Origin: Natronococcus sp. A-GB7
GTDB lineage: Archaea; Halobacteriota; Halobacteria; Halobacteriales; Natrialbaceae
DNA: 64,000 nt
Direction: 5' to 3'
Assembly: GCF_029688865.1 (NCBI RefSeq)
Contig: NZ_JARUKV010000016.1
Coordinates: 1 to 64,000, forward strand
Within the stretch, counting starts at the first letter, position 1. Every line of letters starts with the position of its first letter. Below the pieces are notes generated by a model. The model saw only the letters and a list, made by a program, of their open reading frames with translations. It had not been told where the DNA came from and did not search any database. This document shows positions 51,119 to 59,097 of this stretch, in pieces. The position numbers and the translations under genes are program-made.

Positions 51119-52648
51119 TCAGTACTCCTCGAGCTCGTACAGCTCGCCGTACTTCCCCTTCACGCAGTCGAGGAAGTAGTCGGCCGTGTACGCCTCGCCG
51201 GTCGCGTGCTCGACCAGGTCCGGGGTCGTGTAACGCGCGCCGTGCTGGTGGATCCGCTCGCGCAGCCAACCGTTGAGATCGTCGAACTCGCCGGCTTCGA
51301 TGCGGTCATCCAGCTCGCCGAGGTCGTCTTCGGCGGCGGCGTACAGCTGGGCGGCCAGCACCGATCCCAGCGAGTACGTCGGGAAGTAGCCGAAGGAGCC
51401 GTGAGACCAGTGGATGTCCTGCAGGCAGCCCTCCGCGTCGGTTTCGGGCCGAACGCCGAGGTACTCCTCGTACTTGTCGTTCCAGACTTCGGGGACGTCC
51501 TCGACCTCGAGATCCCCCGAGATGAGGTCGCGCTCGATCTCGAAGCGGATCACGATGTGGAGGTGGTAGGTGAGCTCGTCGGCCTCGACGCGAATGAGGT
51601 TGTCGTCGTACACCTGGTTCGCGGCCTCGTAGGCCTCCTCCGGGGTGGCGTCCTCGAGCTCCGCAAACCGGTCGGCGACGGTCGGCAGGAACTGCGCCCA
51701 GAACGGCTGCGAGCGGCCGACGTGGTTCTCCCAGAGGCGGGACTGGGACTCGTGAACCGTCAGGTCGCGGGAGTCCCCGAGGGGGGTGCCGTACGCTTCG
51801 TCCGGAAGCCCGAGCGTGTAGTTGGCGTGGCCGAACTCGTGGATCGTCGATGTCAGCGAGCCCAGCAGGTCGTCCTCCTCGAAGCGGGTGGTGACGCGGG
51901 CGTCGAACTGCGTTCCCGAGGAAAAGGGGTGCGGAGCGGTGTCGAGGCGGCCCCGTCCCCAGTCGTAGCCCAGTTCGTCGAGGACGTCGCGGGCCAGCGC
52001 CTCCTGGTCGTCGTCGTCGAACTCGCCCGCGAAGGTGTCGGTCGCCAGATCGACGTCACTGTCCTGGATCGCGTCGATTAGCGGGACGAGCTCCTCGCGC
52101 AGGCGCTCGAGCACCCGCTCGGCCGTCTCCAGATCCAGGTAGGGCTCGTAGTCGGCGAACAGCACGGCGTAAGGGTCGGCGTCGGGATCGATGTGTTCGG
52201 CGTACTCCCGCTTGAGCTCGACCAGCTTCTCGAGGGTCGGCGCGAACTGCTCGAAGTCGTCCTCCTCCTTCGCCTGCTTCCAGGTCGGGTGGGCGTTGGC
52301 GGTCGTCTCGGAGATCTCCTCGACGAGCTCCTGGGGAACGCTCGTCTCCCGGTTGTACTGCCGTCGTACTTCGCGGACGGCGGCCCGCTGTTCGTCACCG
52401 AGGTCGCTCGATTCCAGCTCCTCGAGCAGGTCGCCGGTCTCGTCCGCCGTGAGCAGCTCGTGGCTGATCGAGGACAGCGCCGAGAGCTGCTGTGCGCGGG
52501 CGGGGGTCCCCTCCTCAGGCATGACGACTTCCTGGTCCCATCGAAGGATACCGGCCGCATTGCCGACGTTCGAGATCCGCGTAATTCGCTCTTCGAACTG
52601 TTCGTAGGTCTCCTCGTGCTGCTCGCTCCGGGCCTGGTCGGTTGCCAT
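51119..52648 (-). CDS. M32 family carboxypeptidase, paralogue 2
   Basis: 509 residues. Same motif set as the 48337 paralogue: HPF plus DARVT (APHPFSSGTQFDARVTTRFE), HEFGH (TIHEFGHANYTLGLP), HESQSRLWEN, IRVEADELTYHLHI, GCLQDIHW, and the complete GSFGYFPTYSLGSVLAAQL end that paralogue 1 lacks. The two are similar over their full length and end in nearly the same sequence (KYGELYELEEY against KYGELYELENY), so an old tandem duplication with an exporter inserted between them is plausible. Confidence 0.94.
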   Translation of the reverse strand: MATDQARSEQHEETYEQFEERITRISNVGNAAGILRWDQEVVMPEEGTPARAQQLSALSSISHELLTADETGDLLEELESSDLGDEQRAAVREVRRQYNRETSVPQELVEEISETTANAHPTWKQAKEEDDFEQFAPTLEKLVELKREYAEHIDPDADPYAVLFADYEPYLDLETAERVLERLREELVPLIDAIQDSDVDLATDTFAGEFDDDDQEALARDVLDELGYDWGRGRLDTAPHPFSSGTQFDARVTTRFEEDDLLGSLTSTIHEFGHANYTLGLPDEAYGTPLGDSRDLTVHESQSRLWENHVGRSQPFWAQFLPTVADRFAELEDATPEEAYEAANQVYDDNLIRVEADELTYHLHIVIRFEIERDLISGDLEVEDVPEVWNDKYEEYLGVRPETDAEGCLQDIHWSHGSFGYFPTYSLGSVLAAQLYAAAEDDLGELDDRIEAGEFDDLNGWLRERIHQHGARYTTPDLVEHATGEAYTADYFLDCVKGKYGELYELEEY

Positions 52649-52808
52649 TGGCTGGCAATACTTACGGGAGTGCCATCAACGTCGTGGTTCCGGAACGGAC
52701 TCGCCGCGGCGATTCGGTTCAGTTCTCCAGAAAACGATCGAGAATGATATACCTGTGGGAACTGCAAGCCACGGACTGTTTGTCGAGACTGGTGAGTAAC
52801 GTGATGTA

Positions 52809-53165
52809 ATGGTCGTCGCATCACTCGTTGTGTTCATCGTCAGCTTGCTCATCGGCGCCCTCGGGATCTTTCTCGGGGCGAAGTTCGTCGTGGACGTCGA
52901 GGACTACACCTACGCGTTCATCACCGCCCTCGTCGGGGCGGTCGTCTGGGCGGTCGTCGGGTTCTTCCTCGGGTGGATCCCGCTGTTGGGCCCGATACTG
53001 GTGTTCCTCGCGTACCTCGCCGTGATCAACTCCCGGTATCCGGGCGGCTGGATCGAGGCGCTCACGATCACCGTCGTCGCCTGGCTGTCGGTGCTCGTCG
53101 TGCTGTACGTGCTCGCGTTCGTCGGGCTCACCGGATTCGAGGCGGCCGGCGTTCCCGGCGCCTGA
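52809..53165 (+). CDS. Small hypothetical membrane protein, four helices
   Basis: 118 residues. Four hydrophobic segments (VVASLVVFIVSLLIGALGIF, TYAFITALVGAVVWAVVGFF, LLGPILVFLAYLAVINSRYP, ITVVAWLSVLVVLYVLAFVG) fill nearly the whole protein. I recognise no family; similar small membrane proteins are frequent in haloarchaea. It ends in a T-run at 53189-53194 that could be a termination signal. Confidence 0.7.
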   Translation: MVVASLVVFIVSLLIGALGIFLGAKFVVDVEDYTYAFITALVGAVVWAVVGFFLGWIPLLGPILVFLAYLAVINSRYPGGWIEALTITVVAWLSVLVVLYVLAFVGLTGFEAAGVPGA

Positions 53166-53388
53166 CGCCTACCTGCGGTACGTACGAACTTTTTTGAACG
53201 AGGAGCCGTCGTGAGGACGGCATCCACCCCGTCTTTCGCCGCCCGAACGCTCGATCGCTCGGATGCGATGTCGGTCGTCCGTTCACAGGAACGGTCGAGT
53301 ACTCGTCGCTAACAGAGGGAGAGTCACACCCGGTGTCGCTCTGGTCGACGGTGAAGAGTTATCCGGATCGATCGCCAATTCGTGACCA

Positions 53389-53694
53389 ATGGGACTGTTC
53401 GAGAAGCTCGGCCGGAAGGTCGGCGAGTTCACGCACGAGGCGAAGGAGGCGGCCGCCGACGAGGCAGGGTACCGCTGCGAGGAGTGTGGAAACACGTTCT
53501 ACACCGAGCAGGCGTGCCCGGAGTGTGGCAGCGAGAACGTCACCGAACGCGGCGCGAACGCTGGTGACGACCACAGCCCGGACGAACGCGACGCGGCGGA
53601 GCCAACCGACGGCGAGGAATCCGAACCGTCGACCGATTCCGCCGACGTCTCCCCGCCGACCGACGGGGCCGACGACACGACCGACCGCGAGTGA
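53389..53694 (+). CDS. Zinc-ribbon protein with acidic tail
   Basis: 101 residues. After a basic helix (MGLFEKLGRKVGEFTHEAKE) come CEECGNTF and CPECGSEN, a four-cysteine ribbon (about C31-C50), then a disordered tail of Asp, Glu, Ser and Pro. The ribbon could bind nucleic acid or proteins. No recognised family. The stop is 30 bases from the M20 peptidase stop, on the opposite strand. Confidence 0.75.
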   Translation: MGLFEKLGRKVGEFTHEAKEAAADEAGYRCEECGNTFYTEQACPECGSENVTERGANAGDDHSPDERDAAEPTDGEESEPSTDSADVSPPTDGADDTTDRE

Positions 53695-53724
53695 GGAGTC
53701 AGCGCGACAGCGGCGACAGCGGCG

Positions 53725-54804
53725 TCAGCGCGGCCACGTCTCGGCCGCGCCCCGGTAGAGGTCGACACAGCGCTCGAGCACCGCGATCGAGACGCTCTCC
53801 GTATCGGTGTGGGCCTCGCCGGGTTCCGAGGCACCACAGATCACGCACTCGGTCCCCGCTCGGGAGAGCCAGCCGGCGTCGGTCGCGTGCGGTTTCGTCA
53901 CGAGTTCCGGCGCGCCAGACTGAGCGCCGTCTGCCGCCTCGAGGACCGCCTCGGCGAACGCCTCGTCGTCACACTCCATCGGTGGCAGGTCCTGATCGAT
54001 CGTCCACTCGACGCCCTCGAGTTCCTCGACCCGCTCGAGAGCGGCCCGCTCGCCGGGAACGGTCCGTTCGTCGACCGTCAGCTCGCAGCGGTCGGGAACG
54101 ACGTTCATCGCCGTCCCGCCCTCGATCTCGGTGACGACGACGCTGCCCGCGAGCCGTTCGCCGGCCACTTCGACCGTTGGCGCCTCGAGCCCTCGAACGA
54201 CGTCGACGGCATCACTCGCCCGGTAGATGGCGTTCTCTCCCGCCTCCTGTTCGCTCGCGTGGGCGCGCTCGCCGCGGGCCCTGATCGTACTCCCGCGGCG
54301 GCCCTTGTGGGCGACGGCGACGTCGGTGACCCCGGGCGCCGAGTAGCCCGTTGATCCCTCGCCGACGATCGCGTAGTCGGGCGCGAACCCGTTCTCGATG
54401 GCGTGGCGGGCGCCGATCCCTCCTACCTCCTCGCCGACGAAGCTCGCGAAGACGAGTTCGTCGGCAGGTTCCGCATCGCGGAACGCGATCGCCGCCGCGG
54501 CGACCGCTCCCTTCATGTCCGCCGTTCCCCGACCGTACAGTCGGCCGTCTCGCTGTTCGACGACGTACTCGTCGCCGCCCGGGCCGACCTGCGAATCGGC
54601 GGGCTCGACGACGTCGTGGTGGCCCACGAGCGCGAGCGAGTCCTCGCCCGTCCCCTTCCTGGCGAGTACGTTGCCGACCTCGTCTCGCGTTACCTCGGCT
54701 GCGGTCTCGCGACGGAGCCACTCCTCGAGCAGGTCGCCTGCGGCCGTCTCGTCCTCGTGGCTCGGGGTCCGTACGAGCTCCCGGGTCAGATCGATGACCG
54801 ACAT
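53725..54804 (-). CDS. M20 family metallopeptidase (ArgE/DapE type)
   Basis: 359 residues from ATG 54804 (MSVIDLTRELVRTPSHEDET). Metal ligands: H in LVGHHDVVEPADS, D in GRGTADMKGAVAA, EE in SFVGEEVGGIGARHAIENG, and a late H in GEAHTDTESVSIAVLER. The dimerisation lid is RARGERAHASEQEAGENAIY. It removes an acyl or amino group from amino acid derivatives or peptides, but the substrate cannot be assigned. The 1068-codon frame upstream of 54804 is a shadow of the PIN-ATPase gene. It is divergent from that gene. Confidence 0.92.
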   Translation of the reverse strand: MSVIDLTRELVRTPSHEDETAAGDLLEEWLRRETAAEVTRDEVGNVLARKGTGEDSLALVGHHDVVEPADSQVGPGGDEYVVEQRDGRLYGRGTADMKGAVAAAAIAFRDAEPADELVFASFVGEEVGGIGARHAIENGFAPDYAIVGEGSTGYSAPGVTDVAVAHKGRRGSTIRARGERAHASEQEAGENAIYRASDAVDVVRGLEAPTVEVAGERLAGSVVVTEIEGGTAMNVVPDRCELTVDERTVPGERAALERVEELEGVEWTIDQDLPPMECDDEAFAEAVLEAADGAQSGAPELVTKPHATDAGWLSRAGTECVICGASEPGEAHTDTESVSIAVLERCVDLYRGAAETWPR

Positions 54805-54915
54805 GGGCGTCCCTTTCACCTCCGGGAAGTTGACTGCATCGCAGTCGTGCGGTCGGTTGACGCGCCTTTCGTGTGCTTGAACACCCTTATTGGCGTTCGG
54901 GACCCAGTAGACGGT

Positions 54916-56790
54916 ATGAATGTCGTGCCGGATACGAGCGTGGTCATCGACGGCCGCGTCTCGGCGACGATCGAAGACGGGCAGTTCGAGGGAGCGACGA
55001 TTTCGGTGCCGGAAGCCGTCGTCGCGGAACTCGAGGCGCAGGCCAACGACGGCCTCGACAGCGGCTGGGACGGCCTCTCCGAGCTCCAGCGGCTCGCGGA
55101 CCTCGCCGATGAGGGGCGAATCAGCCTTGAGTACGTCGGCGACCGACCGAACGCCATCGAGCGCGGCCACGCCTCCGAGGGCGAGATCGACGCGCTGATC
55201 CGCGACATCGCGGAGGACCTCGGCGCTACGTTCCTGACGAGCGACATCGTCCAGGCCGAGGTCGCCCAGGCGAAGGGTCTCGAGGTCGAGCACGTCTCGC
55301 CGGAGATCCGGGAGGTCGGCACGCTGACGATCGAGGAGTTCTTCGACGACCAGACGATGAGCGTCCACCTGCGGGCCGGTGCCGTTCCGAAGGCCAAGCG
55401 GGGCGAACTCGGCGAGATGCGCTACGAGGAGATCGCGGACGAGCCGCTCGACGAGGAGACGATCGACGAGTACGCCCGCGAGATCGTCGACGGCGCCAAG
55501 GAGTCCCACGACGGCTTCATCGAGCTCTCGGAGCCGGGGATGAAGATCGTCCAGTTCCGGGACTACCGGATCGCGATCGGTCGTCCGCCGTTCTCGGACG
55601 GCATCGAGATCACCGCCGTCCGCCCGATCGCCCAGACCGACATCGAGGACTACGAGAACGCCGACGAACTCAAAGAGCGGCTGCTCGAGCGCCAGCGCGG
55701 CGTCCTCATCTCGGGGGCACCGGGCGCCGGGAAGTCGACGTTCGCCCAGGCGGTCGCCCGCTTCATCTCGAACAACGACTACGCGGTCAAGACGATGGAG
55801 AAACCCCGCGACCTGCAGGTCGGCCCGGAGATCACCCAGTACACCGAACTCGCCGGCGAGATGGAGAAGACTGCCGACGCCCTGCTGATGGTCCGGCCCG
55901 ACTACACCATCTACGACGAGGTCCGCAAGACCGACGACTTCGAGGTCTTCGCGGACATGCGTCTTGCCGGCGTCGGCATGATCGGTGTCGTCCACGCGAC
56001 CCGACCGATCGACGCGCTCCAGCGACTCGTCGGCCGGGTCGAACTCGGGATGATCCCCCAGGTCGTCGACACCGTCGTCTACATCGAGGCCGGAGAGGTC
56101 GACACCGTCTACGACGTCCGCACCGAGGTCAAGGTCCCCGCGGGGCTCACCGAGGAGGACCTCGCTCGACCCGTCATCCAGGTCACCGACTTCGAGACGG
56201 GCGAACCCGACTACGAGATCTACACGTTCAACCGCCAGGTCGTCACCGTCCCGCTCAACGACGAGGAGGGCGGACCCGGCAGCGAGTCGGGCGTCGACCG
56301 CATCGCCAAACAGGAGATCGAACGCGAGATCCGCTCGGTCGCGCGAGGGTACGTCGACGTCGATCTCAAAAGCCAGGACAAGGCGATCACCTACGTCGAA
56401 GAGGACGACATCTCGAGCGTGATCGGCAAGGGCGGCGGCCGAATCACCGACATCGAGAACCGGCTGGGGATCGACATCGACGTTCGGACCCACGACGAGA
56501 ACCCGAACTACGGCGCCGGAAGCGGCGGTAGCGGCGGCGGGGCGGGCGGAAACGTCGCCGGTTCCCAGCCCGGCGAGATGGTCACGCCAGAGATCACCTC
56601 GAGGCACATCGTCATTCCCGTCGACGGCAGTCACGGCGAGACCGTCGAGGTCCAGGCCGGCGGCGACTACCTCTTCACCGCGACGGTGAGTCGCGGCGGC
56701 GAGATCCAGGTCTCGCGAGGCAGTGCGATCGCCGACGATCTCGAGCAGGCGATCGATCGGAAGGATCCGATCACGGTCGTTCCCTCCTAA
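54916..56790 (+). CDS. PIN domain-ATPase-KH domain protein (COG1855 type)
   Basis: 624 residues. A PIN domain occupies about residues 1-140 (VPDTSVVIDGRVSATIEDGQ, ATFLTSDIVQAEVAQAKGLE). A PilT/VirB11-like ATPase follows, with Walker A LISGAPGAGKSTFAQAVARF near residue 266 and TIYDEVRKTDDFEVFADMRL. A KH domain has SSVIGKGGGRITDIENRLGI near 500. After a Gly/Ser linker comes a C-terminal block ending IDRKDPITVVPS. This conserved archaeal protein probably moves along or cleaves RNA, but its role is not established. Its 3' end is duplicated downstream. Confidence 0.93.
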   Translation: MNVVPDTSVVIDGRVSATIEDGQFEGATISVPEAVVAELEAQANDGLDSGWDGLSELQRLADLADEGRISLEYVGDRPNAIERGHASEGEIDALIRDIAEDLGATFLTSDIVQAEVAQAKGLEVEHVSPEIREVGTLTIEEFFDDQTMSVHLRAGAVPKAKRGELGEMRYEEIADEPLDEETIDEYAREIVDGAKESHDGFIELSEPGMKIVQFRDYRIAIGRPPFSDGIEITAVRPIAQTDIEDYENADELKERLLERQRGVLISGAPGAGKSTFAQAVARFISNNDYAVKTMEKPRDLQVGPEITQYTELAGEMEKTADALLMVRPDYTIYDEVRKTDDFEVFADMRLAGVGMIGVVHATRPIDALQRLVGRVELGMIPQVVDTVVYIEAGEVDTVYDVRTEVKVPAGLTEEDLARPVIQVTDFETGEPDYEIYTFNRQVVTVPLNDEEGGPGSESGVDRIAKQEIEREIRSVARGYVDVDLKSQDKAITYVEEDDISSVIGKGGGRITDIENRLGIDIDVRTHDENPNYGAGSGGSGGGAGGNVAGSQPGEMVTPEITSRHIVIPVDGSHGETVEVQAGGDYLFTATVSRGGEIQVSRGSAIADDLEQAIDRKDPITVVPS

Positions 56791-56798
56791 GACTCCGA

Positions 56799-56877
56799 CC
56801 GCGAGCGAAGCGAGCGGCTTTTTAATGAAGATTTTTGCGCGAGCGGTCGGCTTGCCGACCCGAGCGGAAAAAGGTCC
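56799..56877. repeat. Structured intergenic repeat, copy B
   Basis: CCGCGAGCGAAGCGAGCGGC, TTTTTAATGAAGATTTTTGC, GCGAGCGGT, a perfect 7-bp hairpin GGTCGGC-TT-GCCGACC (56845-56860) and GCGGAAAAAGGT. The same blocks in the same order occur at 3824-3947, but the inner hairpin arms there are TTCCGCGC/GCGCGGAA. TTTTTGCGC and GCGGAAAAA pair with one mismatch around the hairpin. It begins nine bases after the stop of the PIN-ATPase-KH gene. Confidence 0.65.
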
Positions 56878-56883
56878 GTGCGT

Positions 56884-56976
56884 GAGACCCAGGACTCGCG
56901 CGGGAGCGCGATCGTCGACGACCTCGAGCAAGCGATCGATCGGAAGGATCCGATCACGGTCGTCCCCTCATCGTAG
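56884..56976 (+). pseudogene. Duplicated 3' end of the PIN-ATPase-KH gene
   Basis: This stretch is a copy of 56701-56790: in frame it reads ETQDSRGSAIVDDLEQAIDR then KDPITVVPSS and a TAG stop. Counting 87 aligned bases I find ten differences; seven codons change silently and three change the residue (I to T, V to D, A to V). The copy has no start and is out of context, so it should not be expressed as a gene. The silent excess suggests the copy comes from an allele that was under selection, not from drift in place. Confidence 0.75.
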
Positions 56977-56978
56977 AA

Positions 56979-57000
56979 CCGCGAGCGACGCGACCGGATC
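56979..57000. repeat. Truncated second copy of the repeat start
   Basis: CCGCGAGCGACGCGACCGG follows the duplicated gene tail, exactly as CCGCGAGCGAAGCGAGCGG follows the real one. Only the first about 19 bases of the repeat are present here. Confidence 0.55.
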
Positions 57001-57241
57001 GAGATGAGCATCGGACTCCGTCGACGCCTCCGTTTCGAAGAGTGGGAGTGGGGTTTCCCAATCCCGAATTGGGGTTTAGATAACCAAATTCTATAGCGTG
57101 TATGTTCATATTCTGCCGATCTGTTCCGGCAGCAGTCCGTGATACCTGCACCCAAACCGAGACTACTAGCAATATAATCGCAAAACACTTAACGGAGACA
57201 AATGTCTGGCTAGTCGTAGATCAACACCACGTGATTCAACT
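57001..57241 (+). promoter_or_regulatory. nadE upstream region, AT-rich with small inverted repeats
   Basis: 241 bases without an ORF. There are two short stems, CCCAAT/ATTGGG (57057-57062 and 57068-57073) and CTGCCG/CGGCAG (57113-57118 and 57127-57132), and a TATA-like AATATAAT at 57171-57178. The latter is about 65 bases before the nadE start, which would give a leader of some 40 bases. One of the stems may be an operator; no NAD-related regulator site can be named. Confidence 0.4.
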
Positions 57242-58138
57242 ATGGGTGCTAAAAGGAAAACGTTCGTCTACTCGGAGCTCGAGAACGGTGTCGGACCGTT
57301 CATTACTGATCGTGACGCCCTCGAGGCCGTTCGGGATCGGATCACCGACGACCTCCGCCGGACCGTCGCCGACGCCGGCGCGGACGGCGTCGTCGTCGCG
57401 ATGAGCGGCGGAATCGACTCAACGGTGACCGCCGCGCTGGCCGTCGAAGCGCTGGGCAGCGATCGGGTACTCGGGCTCGGCTTGCCCTGTCACAAGAGCG
57501 ACCGCACGCAGGTCAACGAGGCCCGGACGATCGCCGACGGGCTCGGAATGGAGTTCCGCGAGATCCAACTCCAGCCGCTTCTGGGTGCCTTCGAGGAGAC
57601 GGTCGCGGCCGAGTTCGAATCGGAATCAGCCGATCGGCCCAACGAGCGAAATCACGCGATCGGAAACGTTATCGCGCGGCTGCGGATGTGCTGTGCGTAC
57701 TACGCCGCAAACCGCGACTCGCGGCTCGTCGTCGGAACGGCGAACCGCTCGGAGCTCCTGGTTGGCTACTTCACGAAGTACGGCGACGGTGCCGCAGACA
57801 CGTATCCGATCGGGGACCTCTATAAAACCGAAGTCTGGGCGCTCGCCAAGCGACTCGGCGTGCCGCGTCGCATCATCAGCAAGACCCCGACCGCCGGCTT
57901 CTGGGCAACTCAGACCGACGCCGGCGAACTCGGTGCCCCGTACGACGTCATCGATCCCCTGCTCTACCGCCTCGTCGACGAGGGCCAGACCCTCGAGGAG
58001 GCGGTCGCCGCCCTCGAGATCGACCCTGATCTCGCTCGCGAGATCGTCTCGCTGTTCGCCGGGACGGCGCACAAGCGGACGACGCCGCACACGCCGGGAA
58101 TCGCGAACCGCGACGGGTTCGCGTCGGTCGATCCCTGA
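57242..58138 (+). CDS. nadE: NAD+ synthetase
   Basis: 298 residues. The PP-loop SGGIDST lies near residue 55 (VVVAMSGGIDSTVTAALAVE), followed by CHKSDRTQVNEARTIADGL, GTANRSELLVGYFTKYGDGA and PIGDLYKTEVWALAKRLGVP, the conserved NadE blocks. It amidates nicotinate adenine dinucleotide in the last step of NAD synthesis. There is no N-terminal glutaminase domain, so ammonia is the likely nitrogen donor. Downstream genes are on the other strand and its stop is four bases from the next. Confidence 0.95.
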   Translation: MGAKRKTFVYSELENGVGPFITDRDALEAVRDRITDDLRRTVADAGADGVVVAMSGGIDSTVTAALAVEALGSDRVLGLGLPCHKSDRTQVNEARTIADGLGMEFREIQLQPLLGAFEETVAAEFESESADRPNERNHAIGNVIARLRMCCAYYAANRDSRLVVGTANRSELLVGYFTKYGDGAADTYPIGDLYKTEVWALAKRLGVPRRIISKTPTAGFWATQTDAGELGAPYDVIDPLLYRLVDEGQTLEEAVAALEIDPDLAREIVSLFAGTAHKRTTPHTPGIANRDGFASVDP

Positions 58139-58141
58139 CCG

Positions 58142-58543
58142 CTACTCGAGGTAGACGTCCGGGTTCCGCCACCAGAACAGTCCCCACGAGAGCATGAAGC
58201 CGACGGCCATCGCGACGATGTCTTGGACGATCTGGGGGAGCCCGAGGTCGACGATCGCGACCAGGACGATCGACGAGCCCAGTGCCGCGCCCGCAACGAC
58301 GAACGCTACGTCGCCCGCGATCTGTTCCTGCGATCGGTCCCAGTAGTGCTGGCGACTCTCGTCGTACCAGACGCCGACGTAGATCAACACCGGCGACATG
58401 AGCGTGATGACCGTGATCGACTGGTACGCTTCCGGCAGTCCGACCGGAAACAACACGAGCTGGTTGAGTATCTGTGCCAGAATCGACATGACGAACAGTC
58501 CGGCCAGCAGCCACCCCCACCGCGGCAATCGCTCCTTGTCCAT
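58142..58543 (-). CDS. Hypothetical membrane protein, four helices
   Basis: 133 residues. Four helices (WGWLLAGLFVMSILAQILNQ, SITVITLMSPVLIYVGVWYD, DVAFVVAGAALGSSIVLVAI, IVQDIVAMAVGFMLSWGLFW) with a charged loop ESRQHYWDRSQEQI in the middle. Not recognised. It is oriented like, and 45 bases after, the winged-helix gene at 58589, so these two may be one unit. Confidence 0.7.
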   Translation of the reverse strand: MDKERLPRWGWLLAGLFVMSILAQILNQLVLFPVGLPEAYQSITVITLMSPVLIYVGVWYDESRQHYWDRSQEQIAGDVAFVVAGAALGSSIVLVAIVDLGLPQIVQDIVAMAVGFMLSWGLFWWRNPDVYLE

Positions 58544-58588
58544 ACACGGAGGCGATCACCACTGAAAAATAATCCTGCCGCTTCCGGT

Positions 58589-58882
58589 CTACTCCGCGCA
58601 GCAGGCGTCTTTCTTCGGGGATTCCTCGACGCCGCTGCCGTCGGCTGCGACGGGTTCCTCGAGGCGGTAGAGGCTCTGTCTGGCGTCCGCGAAGTAGATA
58701 TCCTCGTCGACGATGCCGATATCTTCGAGCCGCTCGAGGGCATAACGGACGGTTCGAGCCGAGAGCATCGACTCCTCGACGATCTGTTTCTGCGTGAGCG
58801 GACCGTCGTACTCGAGAACCTTGAAAACGAGTTTCGCGCTCGGTGGCAGATCTTCGAGATCCTCGCCGTCAGTCGCGGTCAT
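58589..58882 (-). CDS. Winged-helix transcriptional regulator, MarR/TrmB-like
   Basis: 97 residues. Residues about 10-75 form a winged helix (PPSAKLVFKVLEYDGPLTQK and SMLSARTVRYALERLEDIGI). The end SPKKDACCAE has paired cysteines close to the C-terminus, possibly redox- or metal-sensing. I recognise this as a common haloarchaeal HTH family. A TATA box at 58908-58914 gives a leaderless transcript from 58882. Confidence 0.85.
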   Translation of the reverse strand: MTATDGEDLEDLPPSAKLVFKVLEYDGPLTQKQIVEESMLSARTVRYALERLEDIGIVDEDIYFADARQSLYRLEEPVAADGSGVEESPKKDACCAE

Positions 58883-59097
58883 ATTACGTTTCGAAAGCTC
58901 CCAGTAGTATAAAAGTTGAGCCTTACAGGGATAGAGATCGACATAATATATCGTCCACTCGGAGCGAGTAAAATGGAGTTGTGGCTTCTATCGCCCGAAA
59001 TCTCGACTATTTGACCGACCAGTCAGTCCGGTCCGGTGACTCCTAAAAACGGGTAGCGGGAGCGGGAAGGCCGACCGCGGCTCGGTCGATCGGTGAC
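58883..59097. other. Intergenic region
   Basis: 215 bases with the promoter of the winged-helix gene, a second AT-rich run (GACATAATATATCG at about 58938-58951) of unclear use, and no supported ORF. Confidence 0.45.
58908..58914 (-). promoter_or_regulatory. TATA box for the 58882 winged-helix gene
   Basis: TTTTATA on the minus strand, centred about 28 bases before ATG 58882. Confidence 0.6.

Noticed and set aside
53725-56931. 1068-codon open frame on the minus strand
   Set aside because: Only 53725-54804 is the M20 peptidase; the rest is antisense to the PIN-ATPase-KH gene and has the low-complexity look of a GC-rich shadow frame.
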